In this document: piece after piece, positions 38,284 to 49,101 of the stretch
Layout of the letters: every line of letters starts with the position of its first letter
How positions within the stretch are numbered: the stretch's first letter is position 1
Origin: Ashinkailepas kermadecensis
Taxonomy: Eukaryota; Arthropoda; Thecostraca; Neolepadidae
Assembly (NCBI GenBank): GCA_034440615.1
Contig: JAOTOM010005112.1
Coordinates: forward strand, 870,001-934,000
Direction: 5' to 3'
Length of the DNA: 64,000 bases
Made by a program: the position numbers and the translations under genes
Notes under the pieces: generated by a model
Told to the model about the DNA's origin: nothing
The model's database searches: none
The model's input: the letters and a program-made list of their open reading frames with translations, nothing else

Positions 38284-39990
38284 GGATCAGCTCACCAACT
38301 TTCTGAATTTGAACAAAAGTCGTCAGTCCAGGCACCGGTGTGCACGCACCTTTACACACAGCACGATCCATCATATTTGTGATCCGGTTGCGTCACCTGT
38401 GCGAACCCGGACCTCACTGGGGACGGCCGCGGTCCTGCCCAGTGACCACAGTTCCGCCCTCTCCAGCCAGATGCATGTCGGGTACAAGTCGCTGCCGTGT
38501 CGAACAAGAGCCGACACCGTCAGGTCGCTGCTTGGCAATGGAACTCCCACAGAGGGTCTCATTGTAAACACTGCCTGTGGAGACTGGGCTGGGGAGATTC
38601 CGGAGACTGTGGCCTCTGGACCCCATTGTGGATTTTTCTGAGACTGTGGATCTCACTGAGGAGATACATAGTATCAGACGTGCAGACCATAGTGTTATTG
38701 TTTTAGAACTGAGCTTTACGACCAGTGGTGCAGGCAGGATTTTCTGAAGGGATTCACGGGTTTGATAAAAAAGTGATAGGAAATAGGGAGCGCTTTCAGC
38801 GCGCGAAGCGCATCGAATTTGTTTTGATTTTGAGGGATGAAAATCTGAAAATTTCTTGTTTCATCTAGTGCATTTTCATTTCTAAGGGAGAAGGGGACCT
38901 CCCTTGGCTGCGCTTCTGTTTTCGACAGTCATTAAGTTTAATATTTTTCAGATTGCATACATGCTTCTCATCAAATCCGCTTTTCTGTGCCCGCTGAAGT
39001 TTTTTTTATTTCCGGTCCGTCCTTTCTAAATATGCCTAAGGCATGCCGATATTCCCAGGACGGGGAGGCTGAGGGGATAGGTAGGCCGCGCGCAATTTTG
39101 TGAATAGCTGTTCCCTCTTCTTCCAAATATTTCGTGGGGATTGTATGTTCTTTTCCTTGTGCTTGCAATAACACTATTCACTTCTTTCCGGAAATTTTCT
39201 ATTATATCAGCCTGAATTGTTTCCTCTACCAGTTCAACGTGACAGGAGAACACAGCAGTAGAGCAGCCAAGATTTTCTTAAGGGGGCAACGAAAAAATGT
39301 CGCGAAATAGAGAACACTTTTGGCGCACGAACTTTTGGCGTTCTGTGGTGAAAATTATGTGTGGTGAAGGGCGTGGAACTGTCTGCCACCTGATGTGAGT
39401 GAGGCGCGTAGTGCTTATTCCTTAAAAAAGTCGATGCTCTGCCAATATCCAGATACCCTGTGACCACCCTAAGCCGCAGCCTGTTTTATGTGCCTTGTGA
39501 ATGTGTATTGTAAAGCCGTGTCTTGCCTTTATCCGTGTCATTCACGTGCAGAACTGAAAACCCATTCGGTGGAGAGCTCCGAAATACATAATTGATTGAC
39601 TGGTTGTCTGCTGCGGGTATAGACAGCTCTCCACTCGCGCGGCCGCGGCAGCCACCTTATCCGGAGGCCTGGTCCATCCAGTGCTCCAGATGCCGCCAAG
39701 GCCCGTGTCGGACCCAATCCCGGGAGAGCTCAGCATTTTCCCCGGCCCTCTCTCCGTCGGCCGTCAGATAATTGCAATGCATGTGCCTCTGCCGTAAATC
39801 AATCCTGCATATTGCAATGAAATATGCTGTCAATGGTGCACCAGCCGTCCGGTCAGTGCGGTCGGCTCATCCATAAAACTCTGCTGGCCGGACGACTGCG
39901 GTAATGGGGCCGGTCTGTTTGAAGGGCCTGCAGTCTGTCGCAGCACGACTGATGCTGGCACGGCCCGGCGCACGACTACTGCCTCATTGT
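38284..39990. other. intron 1: repeat debris and paired ATTGCAAT sites
   Basis: 38725-38915 and 39258-39340 begin with similar words (CAGGATTTTCTGAAGGG versus CCAAGATTTTCTTAAGGG), so they are probably remnants of one dispersed element. ATTGCAAT occurs at 39771-39778 and 39811-39818. No gene recognised. Confidence 0.45.
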
Positions 39991-39994
39991 GGCC

Positions 39995-40515
39995 GTCTAT
40001 GTCCGGCTGAGGGCACCCGAGTCCGGCTGAGGTAATCTGGCTCCGACTGAGGTCACCTGTGTCCGGCCGAGGTCATCTGGCTCCGACTGAGGTCACCCGA
40101 GTCCGGCTGAGGTCATCTGGCTCCGACTGAGGTCACCCGTGTCCGGCTGAGGTCATCTGGCTCCGCCTGAGGTCACCCGTGTCCGGCTGAGGTCATCTGG
40201 CTCCGACTGAGGTCACTCGAGTCCGGCTGAGGTCATCTGGCTCCGACTGAGGTCACCCGAGTCTGGTTGAGGTTATCTGGCTCCGACTGAGGTCACCCGA
40301 GTCCGGCTGGGGTCATCCGAATCCGGCTGAGGTCACTGAGTCCGGCTGAGGTCACCCGAGTCCGACTGAGGTCACACGAGTCCAGCTGAGGTCACCCGAG
40401 TCCGGCTGAGGTCACCCGAGTCCAGCTGAGGTCGCCCGAGTCTGCTGGAATCAGAGGAATTTGTCTGGGAGCACCGATTTCGACTGAGGTCAGCTAATTC
40501 TGACTGAGGGTGTCG
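39995..40515. repeat. 20/40-bp minisatellite (CTGAGGTCA)
   Basis: About 25 units of 20 bp arranged as alternating pairs: GAGGTCATCTGGCTCCGACT and GAGGTCACCCGAGTCCGGCT. Every unit carries AGGTCA, the core half-site of many nuclear receptors. Confidence 0.94.
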
Positions 40516-41326
40516 GGCCTGGCCGAGGCTGGGTTCAGCCCAAGTTATCTATGCAACCTAATGCACGAGTATGCCGGAGATCGCTTCATATGTTCAGCTG
40601 ATGCCACACGTTCAGTTAAGTCAATCTGTGCCTGACCGATATGCTCCATGCGACCGATCGTCCGATACGAGCAGTGTCCGGTGAAGACATCCGTGTCCGG
40701 TCGGGATGTTCGGTGTCCGGTTGACTTGTTTATCACCTGGCGATCTTTTTACCCGAATGATATTTTCCGTGTCTGGCTGCCACCTGAGCAGGATTGCCGG
40801 TGATCTGTTCAGGGCGGGACGCCGCTACTTCTGGCCAGTCCATATCCAAAGTCAGATCCAACCGACACCTCGGGAGAGGGGGAGGGGGACGCAGCTCCTT
40901 CTGACCAGCCCACATCCAAATTCAGATCCAACCGACCACTCGGGGGAGGGGAGGGGTAAGAAGGACTGGAGAAATGGTCTCGGAGAGTGATGAAGTTCTT
41001 GAGTTTAGCCCCCAAAAATGTATTCAACTAAAAAAAAACTCGGGTTTCGGATGATGAGATCAGAATGAGCTCGAGCCCATATAAGTCTTGAATCGAACTA
41101 AGTCGCAGGTCAGGCTTATCGGCGCAAAGCTAACCAGGCTTATCAGTGGACTGGGAAATTTAGAATGTGGGAGAAGCTTATAGCGCCTGGCGTTAGGTAT
41201 GTACGCACTCAAGTATAGAAAACTAAGGGGTGATATCATTGAGACGCTCAAGATAGCAAAATGATTCAAAAGTGGCAATCTGAATGATGCTCTTCTATTT
41301 ATAGAATCACATAGGGGTCATCACGG
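40516..41326. other. intron 1: plain block with one ~75-bp duplication
   Basis: 40831-40890 and 40905-40960 are similar (CACATCCAAATTCAGATCC and CATATCCAAAGTCAGATCC). No gene recognised. Confidence 0.5.
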
Positions 41327-41524
41327 ATGTTGATTTCTGAAGAAGAAAAATATCGGGGGGGGGGGATACATGAAGGCAATGGGCAGGCCCAAATGGATTG
41401 GAGGGACACACTCCATATGGTCCCATGTTAAAAGGTGAAATAATTTGGGGGGGGGGGTGGCAAAGCCAGCATTGCGGGGCGCACTTGCCCTCTCAAAAGC
41501 ATGTAAAACAACACACCTAAGTAC
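41327..41524 (+). repeat. dispersed repeat family A, copy 2
   Basis: Resembles 48921-49101 on the same strand and 20241-20394 on the other. Shared order: TTGA(T/C)..CTGA, G-run, CATGAAGGCAATGGGCA, CACTCCAT, TTAAAAGG-like, G-run, CAAAGCCA, CTCAAAAG, AAAACAACAC. It contains two long G homopolymers. Non-coding. Confidence 0.75.
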
Positions 41525-41861
41525 ATAACACAACAACAACCACACGCACCAGGGTCATAACGGGTCTCCAGCCATACATTCGCATTACTCACACGCTGCG
41601 TGGTTATTACAGCTCAGTCTACACTGATAACCTTGGTGGGCCTTGGCTTGGTGAACCTATCGATCTGTGTGCAGGCCACAGCCGATGACTTATGACATTA
41701 ATTGATGGAGGAGGTAAAGAATAAGCATGAGTAGCTTAACATTGAAGGAGAAACTCCTTCGAGTTGCATGCTGAATCCCGAAGACATGAGGGAAAATCAA
41801 TCATTTAATGGAAGTGGCCGACTCAAAAGTAAACGACGTTGCCAACACCACTTGGCACACC

Positions 41862-42080
41862 GGCTGTTCGTCACTTGGTGTACCGGCTGTTCGTCACTTG
41901 GTGTACTGACTGTTCGTCACTTGGTGTGCCGGCTGTTCGTCACTTGGTGTATTGACTGTTCGTCACTTGGTGTACCGGCTGTTCGTCACTTGGTGTACCG
42001 GCTGTCCGTCACTTGGTATACAGACTATCGGACAGTTGGTCCTATGGGTGGGGCCGCCTTGGTGTATCGACTGTCCGTCA
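41862..42080. repeat. 23-bp minisatellite
   Basis: Seven to eight copies of a 23-bp unit containing CGGCTGTTCGTCACTTGGTG. The last copies are diverged. Confidence 0.92.
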
Positions 42081-42094
42081 TCGGTTACAGACTC

Positions 42095-42570
42095 TGTGGC
42101 TACATCCACGGCGCCGCCTGACATCAGCGACTTAGGCTACATCCGCGGCGCCGCCTTACATCGGCAACTCCGGCTACATCCGCGACGCCGCCTGACATCA
42201 GCGACTTAGGCTACATCCGCGGCGCCGCCTGACATCGGCGACTCCGGCTATATGCTCCGCGTCGCCTGACGTCGGCGACTCCGGCTACATCCGCGGCGCC
42301 GCCTGACGTCGGCGACTCCGGCTATATCCGCGGCGCCGCCTGACGTCGGCGACTCCGGCTACATCCGCGGCGCCGCCTGACATCGGCGACTCCGGCTACA
42401 TCCGCGGCGCCGCCTGACATCGGCGACTCCGGCTACATCCGCGGCGCCGCCTGACATCGGCTACTCCGGCTACATCCGCGGCGCCGCCTGACATCGGCGA
42501 CTCCGGCTACATGCGCGGCGCCGCCTGACGTCGGCGACTTAGGCCACATGCGCGGCGCCGCCGCCTGATC
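42095..42570. repeat. 37-bp CpG-rich minisatellite
   Basis: About 12 copies of a 37-bp unit containing CTCCGGCTACATCCGCGGCG then CCGCCTGACATCGG. The first copies read ACTTAGGC in place of ACTCCGGC. Confidence 0.94.
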
Positions 42571-43640
42571 GATGAGCGAGTCGCGCGCGCCGACTCGTGA
42601 CGCGTCCGAGCGTCGTGTCGTGTCGGGACATGTCGCCTGTTGCGAAACAGATGGCAGCTCTTGAGCGCGCGCCGGACAGCGGCCGCTTTGTGAGGCGGCT
42701 TGTGTCGGATTAGCGTCGGTGGGCTTCAGGCGCTGTCGGCCAGTGATAGGCGCTGTCGCCTCTGTCGAAACAGCTGACTTGTTCTGCGCCCAGCGCGGCC
42801 CGCCCGTGAAGGCTGTCTGGTATCAGCATATTGAGGCATCTGATTTCCATGGATTAGGTGCAGCCGCCGGATTTGTCACGTGATAGTGTTTTCAGGTGGT
42901 ATTCGCTGGTGTAAAAGTGAATGCCCACATCTTCAAGGACATCGACTGAATTTTTCGCTGACGCTAAAAATAATTCGATATCGCCATGAGTTGCCAAGAG
43001 GATGCTGGAACAATCTTGTATTCTAGATGGTCGTGATCATGGGCCGCCGACCATTTTTCGACTTCCAGTTTGCGACATTTGTTTTTAACCGTCCATGCTG
43101 CCAATGTGTATTTTTAGTAGTTCTTGGCAGCCCAGAAGATAGAGTAGTTGCATCCATCAACGCGCATAGCTGCATCCCACGTTTTGCACTGCGACTATCA
43201 TAAAGTCTCGGCGTGGGTCCGAAGAGCGTGCTGCAATGAACTCATCACAATAACAGTGAACAATTTACCATGCAAAACCGACTTTTAATTTTCTTACGAC
43301 CAAAGCCCTTTTGAGGACACGGATTTCCACACAGCACACACCATCCATATATCGAAGGGTTAGTGCGAAGAGCAATATTCAAGCTAATGGGTGGTTGCAA
43401 CGTTGACCATATGGGCTCTAATGTCTATGACACTATCCGACAATAAAAATATAGAGTGTTCTTTAGTTCAATGGACCTTCATGCCATTTTATGCCTCCAT
43501 TAAGATCTGCAATCAAACTTTCCTCACCAGCTGCGTTTCTCTCCATAGTCGGAACCGCATGCTTCACGATATAACCGCTGATGGCATCTGAGCGACTCAC
43601 GTTGCTTTGTGCTACATCGACATCTTGTTGTTGGCGCTTT
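42571..43640. other. intron 1: plain block
   Basis: CpG-rich to about 42820, then AT-richer. No repeat or gene recognised. Confidence 0.5.
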
Positions 43641-43659
43641 CCTCCCGTTATCTAACCGA

Positions 43660-44267
43660 AATATCTCCGTCATCAGTGCCGTGGGTCCTCGTCCCCTGCC
43701 GAGCCCTAACGGGACCGTCTCCCCCCCCTCAGCGCCATGGGTCCTCCTCCCCTAACGATCTGTGACCGGACCACCTCCGTCATCAGCGCCGTTGGTCCTC
43801 CTCCCCTGCCGAGCTGTGACCGGACCGTCTCCGTCCATCAGTGCCATGGGTCCTCCACAGCCGAGACTGACTGGACCGTCTCCGTCTTCAGCGTCGAGGG
43901 TCCTCCTTCCGTGCCGAGTTGTGACCGGACCGTCTCCATCATCAGCGCTGTGGGTCCTCACTCCCTGCCGAGTTGTGACCGGACCGTCTCCGTCCTCAGC
44001 GCCGTGGGTCCTCCTCTCCTGCCGAGCTGTGACCGGACCGTCTCCGTCCTCAGCGCCGTGGGTCCTCCCCTGCCGAGCCCTAACGGGGCCGTCTCCGTCC
44101 TCAGCGCTGTGGGTCCTCATCCCCCGCCGAGCTGCGACCAGATCGTATCCGTCCATCAGAGCCATGGGCCCTCCTCCCGTGCCGAGTTGTGACCGGACCA
44201 TCTCCGTCCTCAGCGCTGTGGGTCCTCCTCTCGTGCCGAGTTGTGACCGGACCATCTCTGTCCCCAG
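43660..44267 (+). repeat. 54-bp minisatellite containing the exon 2 splice acceptor
   Basis: Eleven to twelve units of about 54 bp (spacings 50-56) with core GTGACCGGACCGTCTCCGTC then CTCAG|CGCCGTGGG. Each unit is a pyrimidine tract ending in CAG. AG positions end at 43676, 43732, 43786, 43841, 43891, 43945, 43999, 44053, 44104, 44159 and 44213; the genuine exon 2 acceptor at 44267 is the next in the series, exactly 54 bases on. The last two acceptors and their preceding 30 bases differ at only about two positions. An in-frame TGA (44244-44246) separates the last decoy from exon 2. Confidence 0.95.
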
Positions 44268-44529
44268 CGCGGCAAAGAGAAGCTGAACACGCTGGCCATC
44301 TCGGTGATGAACCAGTGGCCAGGCGTGCGGCTGCGCGTGACCGAGGGCTGGGACGAGAGCGGCCTGCACGCGCCGCAGTCGCTCCACTACGAGGGCCGCG
44401 CCGTGGACGTGACTACGTCAGACCGCGATCGCAGCAAGTACGGCATGCTGGCCAGACTCGCCGTCGAGGTCGGCTTCGACTGGGTCTACTTCGAGTCGCG
44501 CTCGCACATCCACTGCTCCGTCAAGTCCG
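44268..44529 (+). CDS. hh: hedgehog exon 2: C-terminal half of HhN
   Basis: This exon encodes residues 107-193 plus the first base of codon 194. It begins [17 protein letters not shown] and ends SHIHCSVKS, followed by the donor GTGAGT at 44530. Zinc ligands of the family are all present: His146, Asp153 and His188, with the pocket residues His140 and Glu182. Calcium ligands Glu132 and Asp135 are kept, but the third acid (Asp132 in mouse Shh numbering) is Ser137. The conserved Cys of the usual RCK start is Gly108 (GGC). The acceptor is the last of a series of near-identical acceptor motifs in the 54-bp repeat upstream, and an in-frame TGA at 44244-44246 fixes the exon start. Read through the donor, the frame stays open to 45068 in the next array. 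That is most likely a repeat effect and not coding. Confidence 0.97.
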
Positions 44530-44555
44530 GTGAGTGGTGCAGCCGCCTGTGTGAA

Positions 44556-45993
44556 GGTGGCGGCAGTAAGCCTGGCGGTGGTGAGCAGTGGGGTGTGGGG
44601 ACGGGTGGCAGCAGTAAGCCTGGCGGTGGTGATCGGTGGCGTATTGAGACGGGTGGCAGCAGTAAGCCTGGGGTGATCAGTGGCGTGTTGGGACGGGTGG
44701 CAGCAGTAAGCCTGGCAGTGGTGATCCGTGGCGTGTTGAGACGGGTGGCAGCAGTAGGCCTGGCGGTGATGATCAGTGGCGTGTTTGGACGGGTGGCAGC
44801 AGTAGGCCTGGCGGTGATGATCAGGGGGGGGGGGGTTGGGGGGGAGGGCAGTAAGCCGGGCGGTGGTGATCCGTGGCGTGCTGAGACTGGTGGCAGCAGC
44901 AAGCTTGGTGGTGGTGATCAGTGGCGTGTTGAGACAGGTGGCAGCAGTAGGCCTGGCGATGATGATCAGTGGCGTGTTGGGACGGGTGGCAGCAGTAAGC
45001 CTGGCGGTGGTGGTCAGTGGTGTGTTGGGACGGGTGGCAGCAGTAAGCCTGGCGGTGGTGATCAGTGACGTATTGAGACGGGTGGCAGCAGTAAGCCTGG
45101 CGGTGGTGATCAGTGACGTATTGAGACGGGTGGCAGCAGTAAGCCTGGCGGTGGTGATCAGTGGCGTGCTGAGACGGGTGGCAACAGTAAGCCTGGCAGT
45201 GATGATCAGTGGCGTATTGAGGCGGGTGGCAGCAGTAAGCCTGGGGTGATCAGTGGCGTGTTGGGACGGGTGGCAGCAGTAAGCCTGGCAGTGGTGATCA
45301 GTGGTGTGCTGAGACGGGTGGCAGCAGTAAGCTTGGTGGTGGTGATCAGTGGCGTGTTGAGACAGGTGGCAGCAGTAGGCCTGGCGGTGATGATCAGTGG
45401 CGTGTTGGGACGGGTGGCAGCAGTAAGCCTGGCGGTGGTGATCAGTGGCGTGCTGAGACGGGTGGCAACAGTAAGCCTGGCAGTGATGATCAGTGGCGTG
45501 TTGAGACGGGTGGCAGCAGTAAGCTTGGTGGTGGTGATCAGTGGCGTGTTGAGACAGGTGGCAGCAGTAGGCCTGGCGGTGATGATCAGTGGCGTGTTGG
45601 GACGGGTGGCAGCAGTAAGCCTGGCGGTGGTGGTCAGTGGTGTGTTGGGACGGGTGGCAGCAGTAAGCCTGGCGGTGGTGATCAGTGACGTATTGAGACG
45701 GGTGGCAGCAGTAAGCCTGGCGGTGGTGATCAGTGGCGTGTTGAGACGGGTGGCAGCAGTAGGCCTGGCGGTGATGATCAGTGGCGTGTTTGGACGGGTG
45801 GCAGCAGTAAGCCTGGCGGTGATGATCAGTGGCGTGTTGGGACGGGTGGCAGCAGTAAGCCTGGCGGTGGTGATCCGTGGCGTGTTGAGACGGGTGGCAG
45901 CAGTAAGCCTGGCGGTGGTGATCAGTGGCGTGTTGGGACGAGTGGCAGCACCAAGCCTGGCGGTGGTGATCCGTGGCGTGTTGAGACGGGAGG
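44556..45993. repeat. 48-bp minisatellite directly after exon 2
   Basis: About 30 copies of a 48-bp unit: GGGTGGCAGCAGTAAGCCTG then GCGGTGGTGATCAGTGGCGT and GTTGAGAC. It starts about 27 bases after the exon 2 donor. Units contain GCAGTAAGC, which resembles a 5' splice site (CA|GTAAGC), and TGATCA. A G-run at 44824-44833 breaks the order. Because 48 is 16 codons, the exon 2 frame remains open to a TGA at 45066-45068. Confidence 0.96.
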
Positions 45994-46800
45994 CGGATAT
46001 TTGATGATAGTCACGGGTAAGTTGACGATCAGGCCGAACGATCCTTTGAAGGCGCATCATTTGTCGCAATCAAAAGCAATTCGGCCGGGGTGCTTCTGGT
46101 GAGCCTCAGCTGACGAAAGAAGACTGCTATTCTTTTACTTGATAATTTTTTAATATGTCAAAAATGATGTTGTTATTCCCCGACGTGGTTTGTTTGTCAT
46201 ATGCATAGATCGTATCTGCTAGCAGGCAAATCAGTGGACTACAATTAGGGCATGCACACTAGTAGTGCGCAGGCATCGGATATGCTGCAAACTATATCAG
46301 TAACGTGCTCGGGAGCTGGAGACAGCTGCGAGCACAGTCATGGGTGGCAGATCGACATGACTTAAACATGGACGACAGGAATAAAATTGCCTGCATCACT
46401 TCCTATGAGGAAAACTAAAATTCCTTTCGGGTATCCACCGCCGAAGCTTGGCCATAGCTACTCTCCTTTACCTACCAGGAGAAAGTGTTCGTCGATCAGA
46501 TGCCGAGCTTCAGTGGTCTGATGCGGATGCTGATCGGCAGCCCAAGCTTCGCTCTTCAGCCCTTGTGCTCACAATGAGCGGCGATCCCAGTGCCAGCGCG
46601 CTCGCAGTCACCCTTCACCGCCCTGCCTTCGCCAGTCACAAAACACGCCTCTGACCAGGGCACGTGACAGGCGACCCGTAAACGACTGCTGCTCGTCTGT
46701 TCCGGGTCTGTTTTGAACCGATGGCGACACGGGCACCGAACGCCATTGATACCGGGATATCTCTGCCTTTCAAGTCGGACAAATCCAGTCAATTTCGAAG
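45994..46800. other. intron 2: plain block
   Basis: No repeat or gene recognised. Confidence 0.55.
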
Positions 46801-47420
46801 CGGACACATTTCTCGTAATTCGACCGTGACAGTGGCTGCCGCGGGGCTGCCGAGGCAGCGCCGGCGGCCGGCGTCTTGGGTTTCCGCCGCGGCGGCCGGC
46901 TTTGTTGACGCGCTCTGAACAGACGACTGCGCGCTGGCCCAGTCAGCCGGCGAAACCGGGCACGACAGGTGGTCGAGATTTATCCGCCGGCTGGCTTTGT
47001 GGCCGGCCGCGAGCCGCACAAAGTCGAGCACAATGCCGCCGCTCCGACCCACCTGTGGAACATAAACACGGCCCACTCGAACGCCGTGCGCACAATCATT
47101 ACAAATTGCCGCGGCGCGCCGCGGCGCGCCGCAGTCGCCGCAGTCGCCGCGCCGGCTGCAGACGACCGCCGCCGGCCGGCGGCCGCCGCCGAGACGTGCC
47201 TGCCCTCTCATTACCTCGTTGCTGATTGATTTAAATTGGCCGGGTGGTCTTGCATTTTCCGCCGGTGGTGAGCCACATTTAATTTGGCGCGGCTGCCGAG
47301 GTCACGGCGAACGAGGGTGGCGGCGGCAGAGGGCGGCGCCGCCGCGCCACCTCCCCCCGCGCCACCGACTGCCGCGCCGCTGTAATTTCACCGCGCCGCA
47401 GATAATCAATTGCGTCATTT
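46801..47420. promoter_or_regulatory. CpG island with AT-rich homeodomain-type sites (candidate enhancer)
   Basis: CpG-dense, with GCGCGCC repeats at 47110-47130. AT patches TGATTGATTTAAATTGG (47222-47238), TTTAATTTGG (47277-47286) and GATAATCAATTG (47401-47412) lie within or at the edge. Clustered homeodomain-like cores in a CpG island inside a developmental gene suggest an enhancer, by inference only. Confidence 0.3.
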
Positions 47421-48920
47421 TGCCCGGTCATTTGTTATGTCCTTAAACGTCCAGGTAATGAGATATTGGCGGCAGCGGCAAAGGCGTCACCAGTTGGGGG
47501 TTTGGATGGCACGTTCCACACAATACCTACCCAGCAATATCTACACGTTTCGGGGTTCACAGATCTGTGCCCTAGAGCAAAATTTACTCCAGGGTGGGAT
47601 GACTACCTTTACCTCTCCTCTGGGAATCCTGGCATCGCGCCTGGACGATGTCCACGCTCCTCCTTGGTAGCGACGTTGGCCGAGGTCCGAGGTGGCAGAG
47701 GCCAAAATCAGGCGGCCTCCCCCGCCACAGATGGTAGACTCGCCCGCCACTGGCTCATCGATGGCGGCCGCGTCGTTCTGAAGCGCTGATGGCCTGAGAG
47801 GCTAATGGCAACACGGTTTAATCGGCCAATAGCCGTCGGGCAGTGGGTTGGCTTTGGTTTGACTGCAGGTGCGGTTGTTTTATTCCCTCGTTTATCGGGC
47901 GTGAATCGCAGATGAGATCAGTGAATGCCGCGAATACAATGCCGTGTCAACTGTTGCCTGGCGTTGGTGCCGAGCTCATGATATTCACCGCGCCCGTTCC
48001 TGGAGGAGTGGCTGCGATTTCACTGTGGCAAGAAACTGTGTGCCATGGCGTCGGCACATGCCACGCAACCCGTGTGTCTCTCGTCATCCAGCGGCGCGCG
48101 CAAGGCTGAGCAGTGCGCACACATGTCTCACATCTCCAGATCTTGATCAATAGTGTCCAGTGGTGGAAGGTGTTTTCAGCTTGGCATGTCACCCTCGCTG
48201 GACCATCGCTGGGTCCGAAAATCGGACCCGCGCGACGGAGATGGTACTGATATCAAATCCAATGCAAAGAGATGATTACCTGTATTTCTATGACAGAACA
48301 TTTCCTGAAACAAATATTTATTTTTAACACTCAGAAACTTTCTTCGAACCCAATGAATGAATGCTCAAATATTATTGTAGAAAATAATTTAATTGTCAAA
48401 ATAACCATCGCGTGGACTCAAGCTAGATTGCACCTAAGTGAGCAACACAAGTGCCCAACGCATGTGGACTATGGGATGAGTCCAACTATTTCCCTATGTG
48501 ATGCAGTCGTTGGTTCCGTCGACACCCCTGTGAGATATTACAAGCAGAATAAATGACCCTTTTCTGTTTGCAATCAAGTCAGTGTAACTCTTACAATTTC
48601 GTCACGAAGTATTCTGTTCAGTGCCTCATTTGCGTTGTCCGCCATAATGTTACAGAATTATCAGACACATATTTATATCGGGATGACAGAGCCTGGTAGT
48701 TTTGTAGTTTATATCTTTAATTATTGTATTCATTACTCCCTCCAACAGGCCAGCGTCCAGCACAGACAGTGTTTGGGCATTGGGTGTCTCCCTGAAGAAG
48801 GGAACTGTCTGGGATCTGAACACATGACTTTCAAAGTGATAGTATGGAAGTGCATCGGAAAATCGAATCAGACAGTTATTACCTTTCGATGACAATCTGG
48901 GGGAGGGGTGGGCACACGGG
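47421..48920. other. intron 2: plain block
   Basis: No array, RNA gene or coding signature recognised. Confidence 0.55.
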
Positions 48921-49101
48921 TGTTGACCTCTGAAAATTATTGGGGGAGCACAATACATGAAGGCAATGGGCAAATCGAAATGAATTGGGAGCCCCACTCC
49001 ATTCGGTCCGGTGTTAATAGGTTAAATTATTGGGAGGGGTCAAAGCCAACATTGAGGGGCACTAGCCTCCTCAAAAGTACATAAAACAACACCCCTGGGT
49101 G
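48921..49101 (+). repeat. dispersed repeat family A, copy 3
   Basis: Same block order as 41327-41524, with fewer G-run expansions: CTGAAAATTATTGGGGGAGC, CATGAAGGCAATGGGCAAA, GGTTAAATTATTGGGAGGGG, CAAAGCCAACATTGAGGGGC, CTCAAAAGTAC, AAAACAACACC. This is the best-preserved copy. Non-coding. Confidence 0.75.

Noticed and set aside
45206..46069. Repeat proteins of about 250-290 residues on both strands after exon 2
   Set aside because: 48-bp array artefacts. Only the frame continuous with exon 2 (to 45068) deserves a test.
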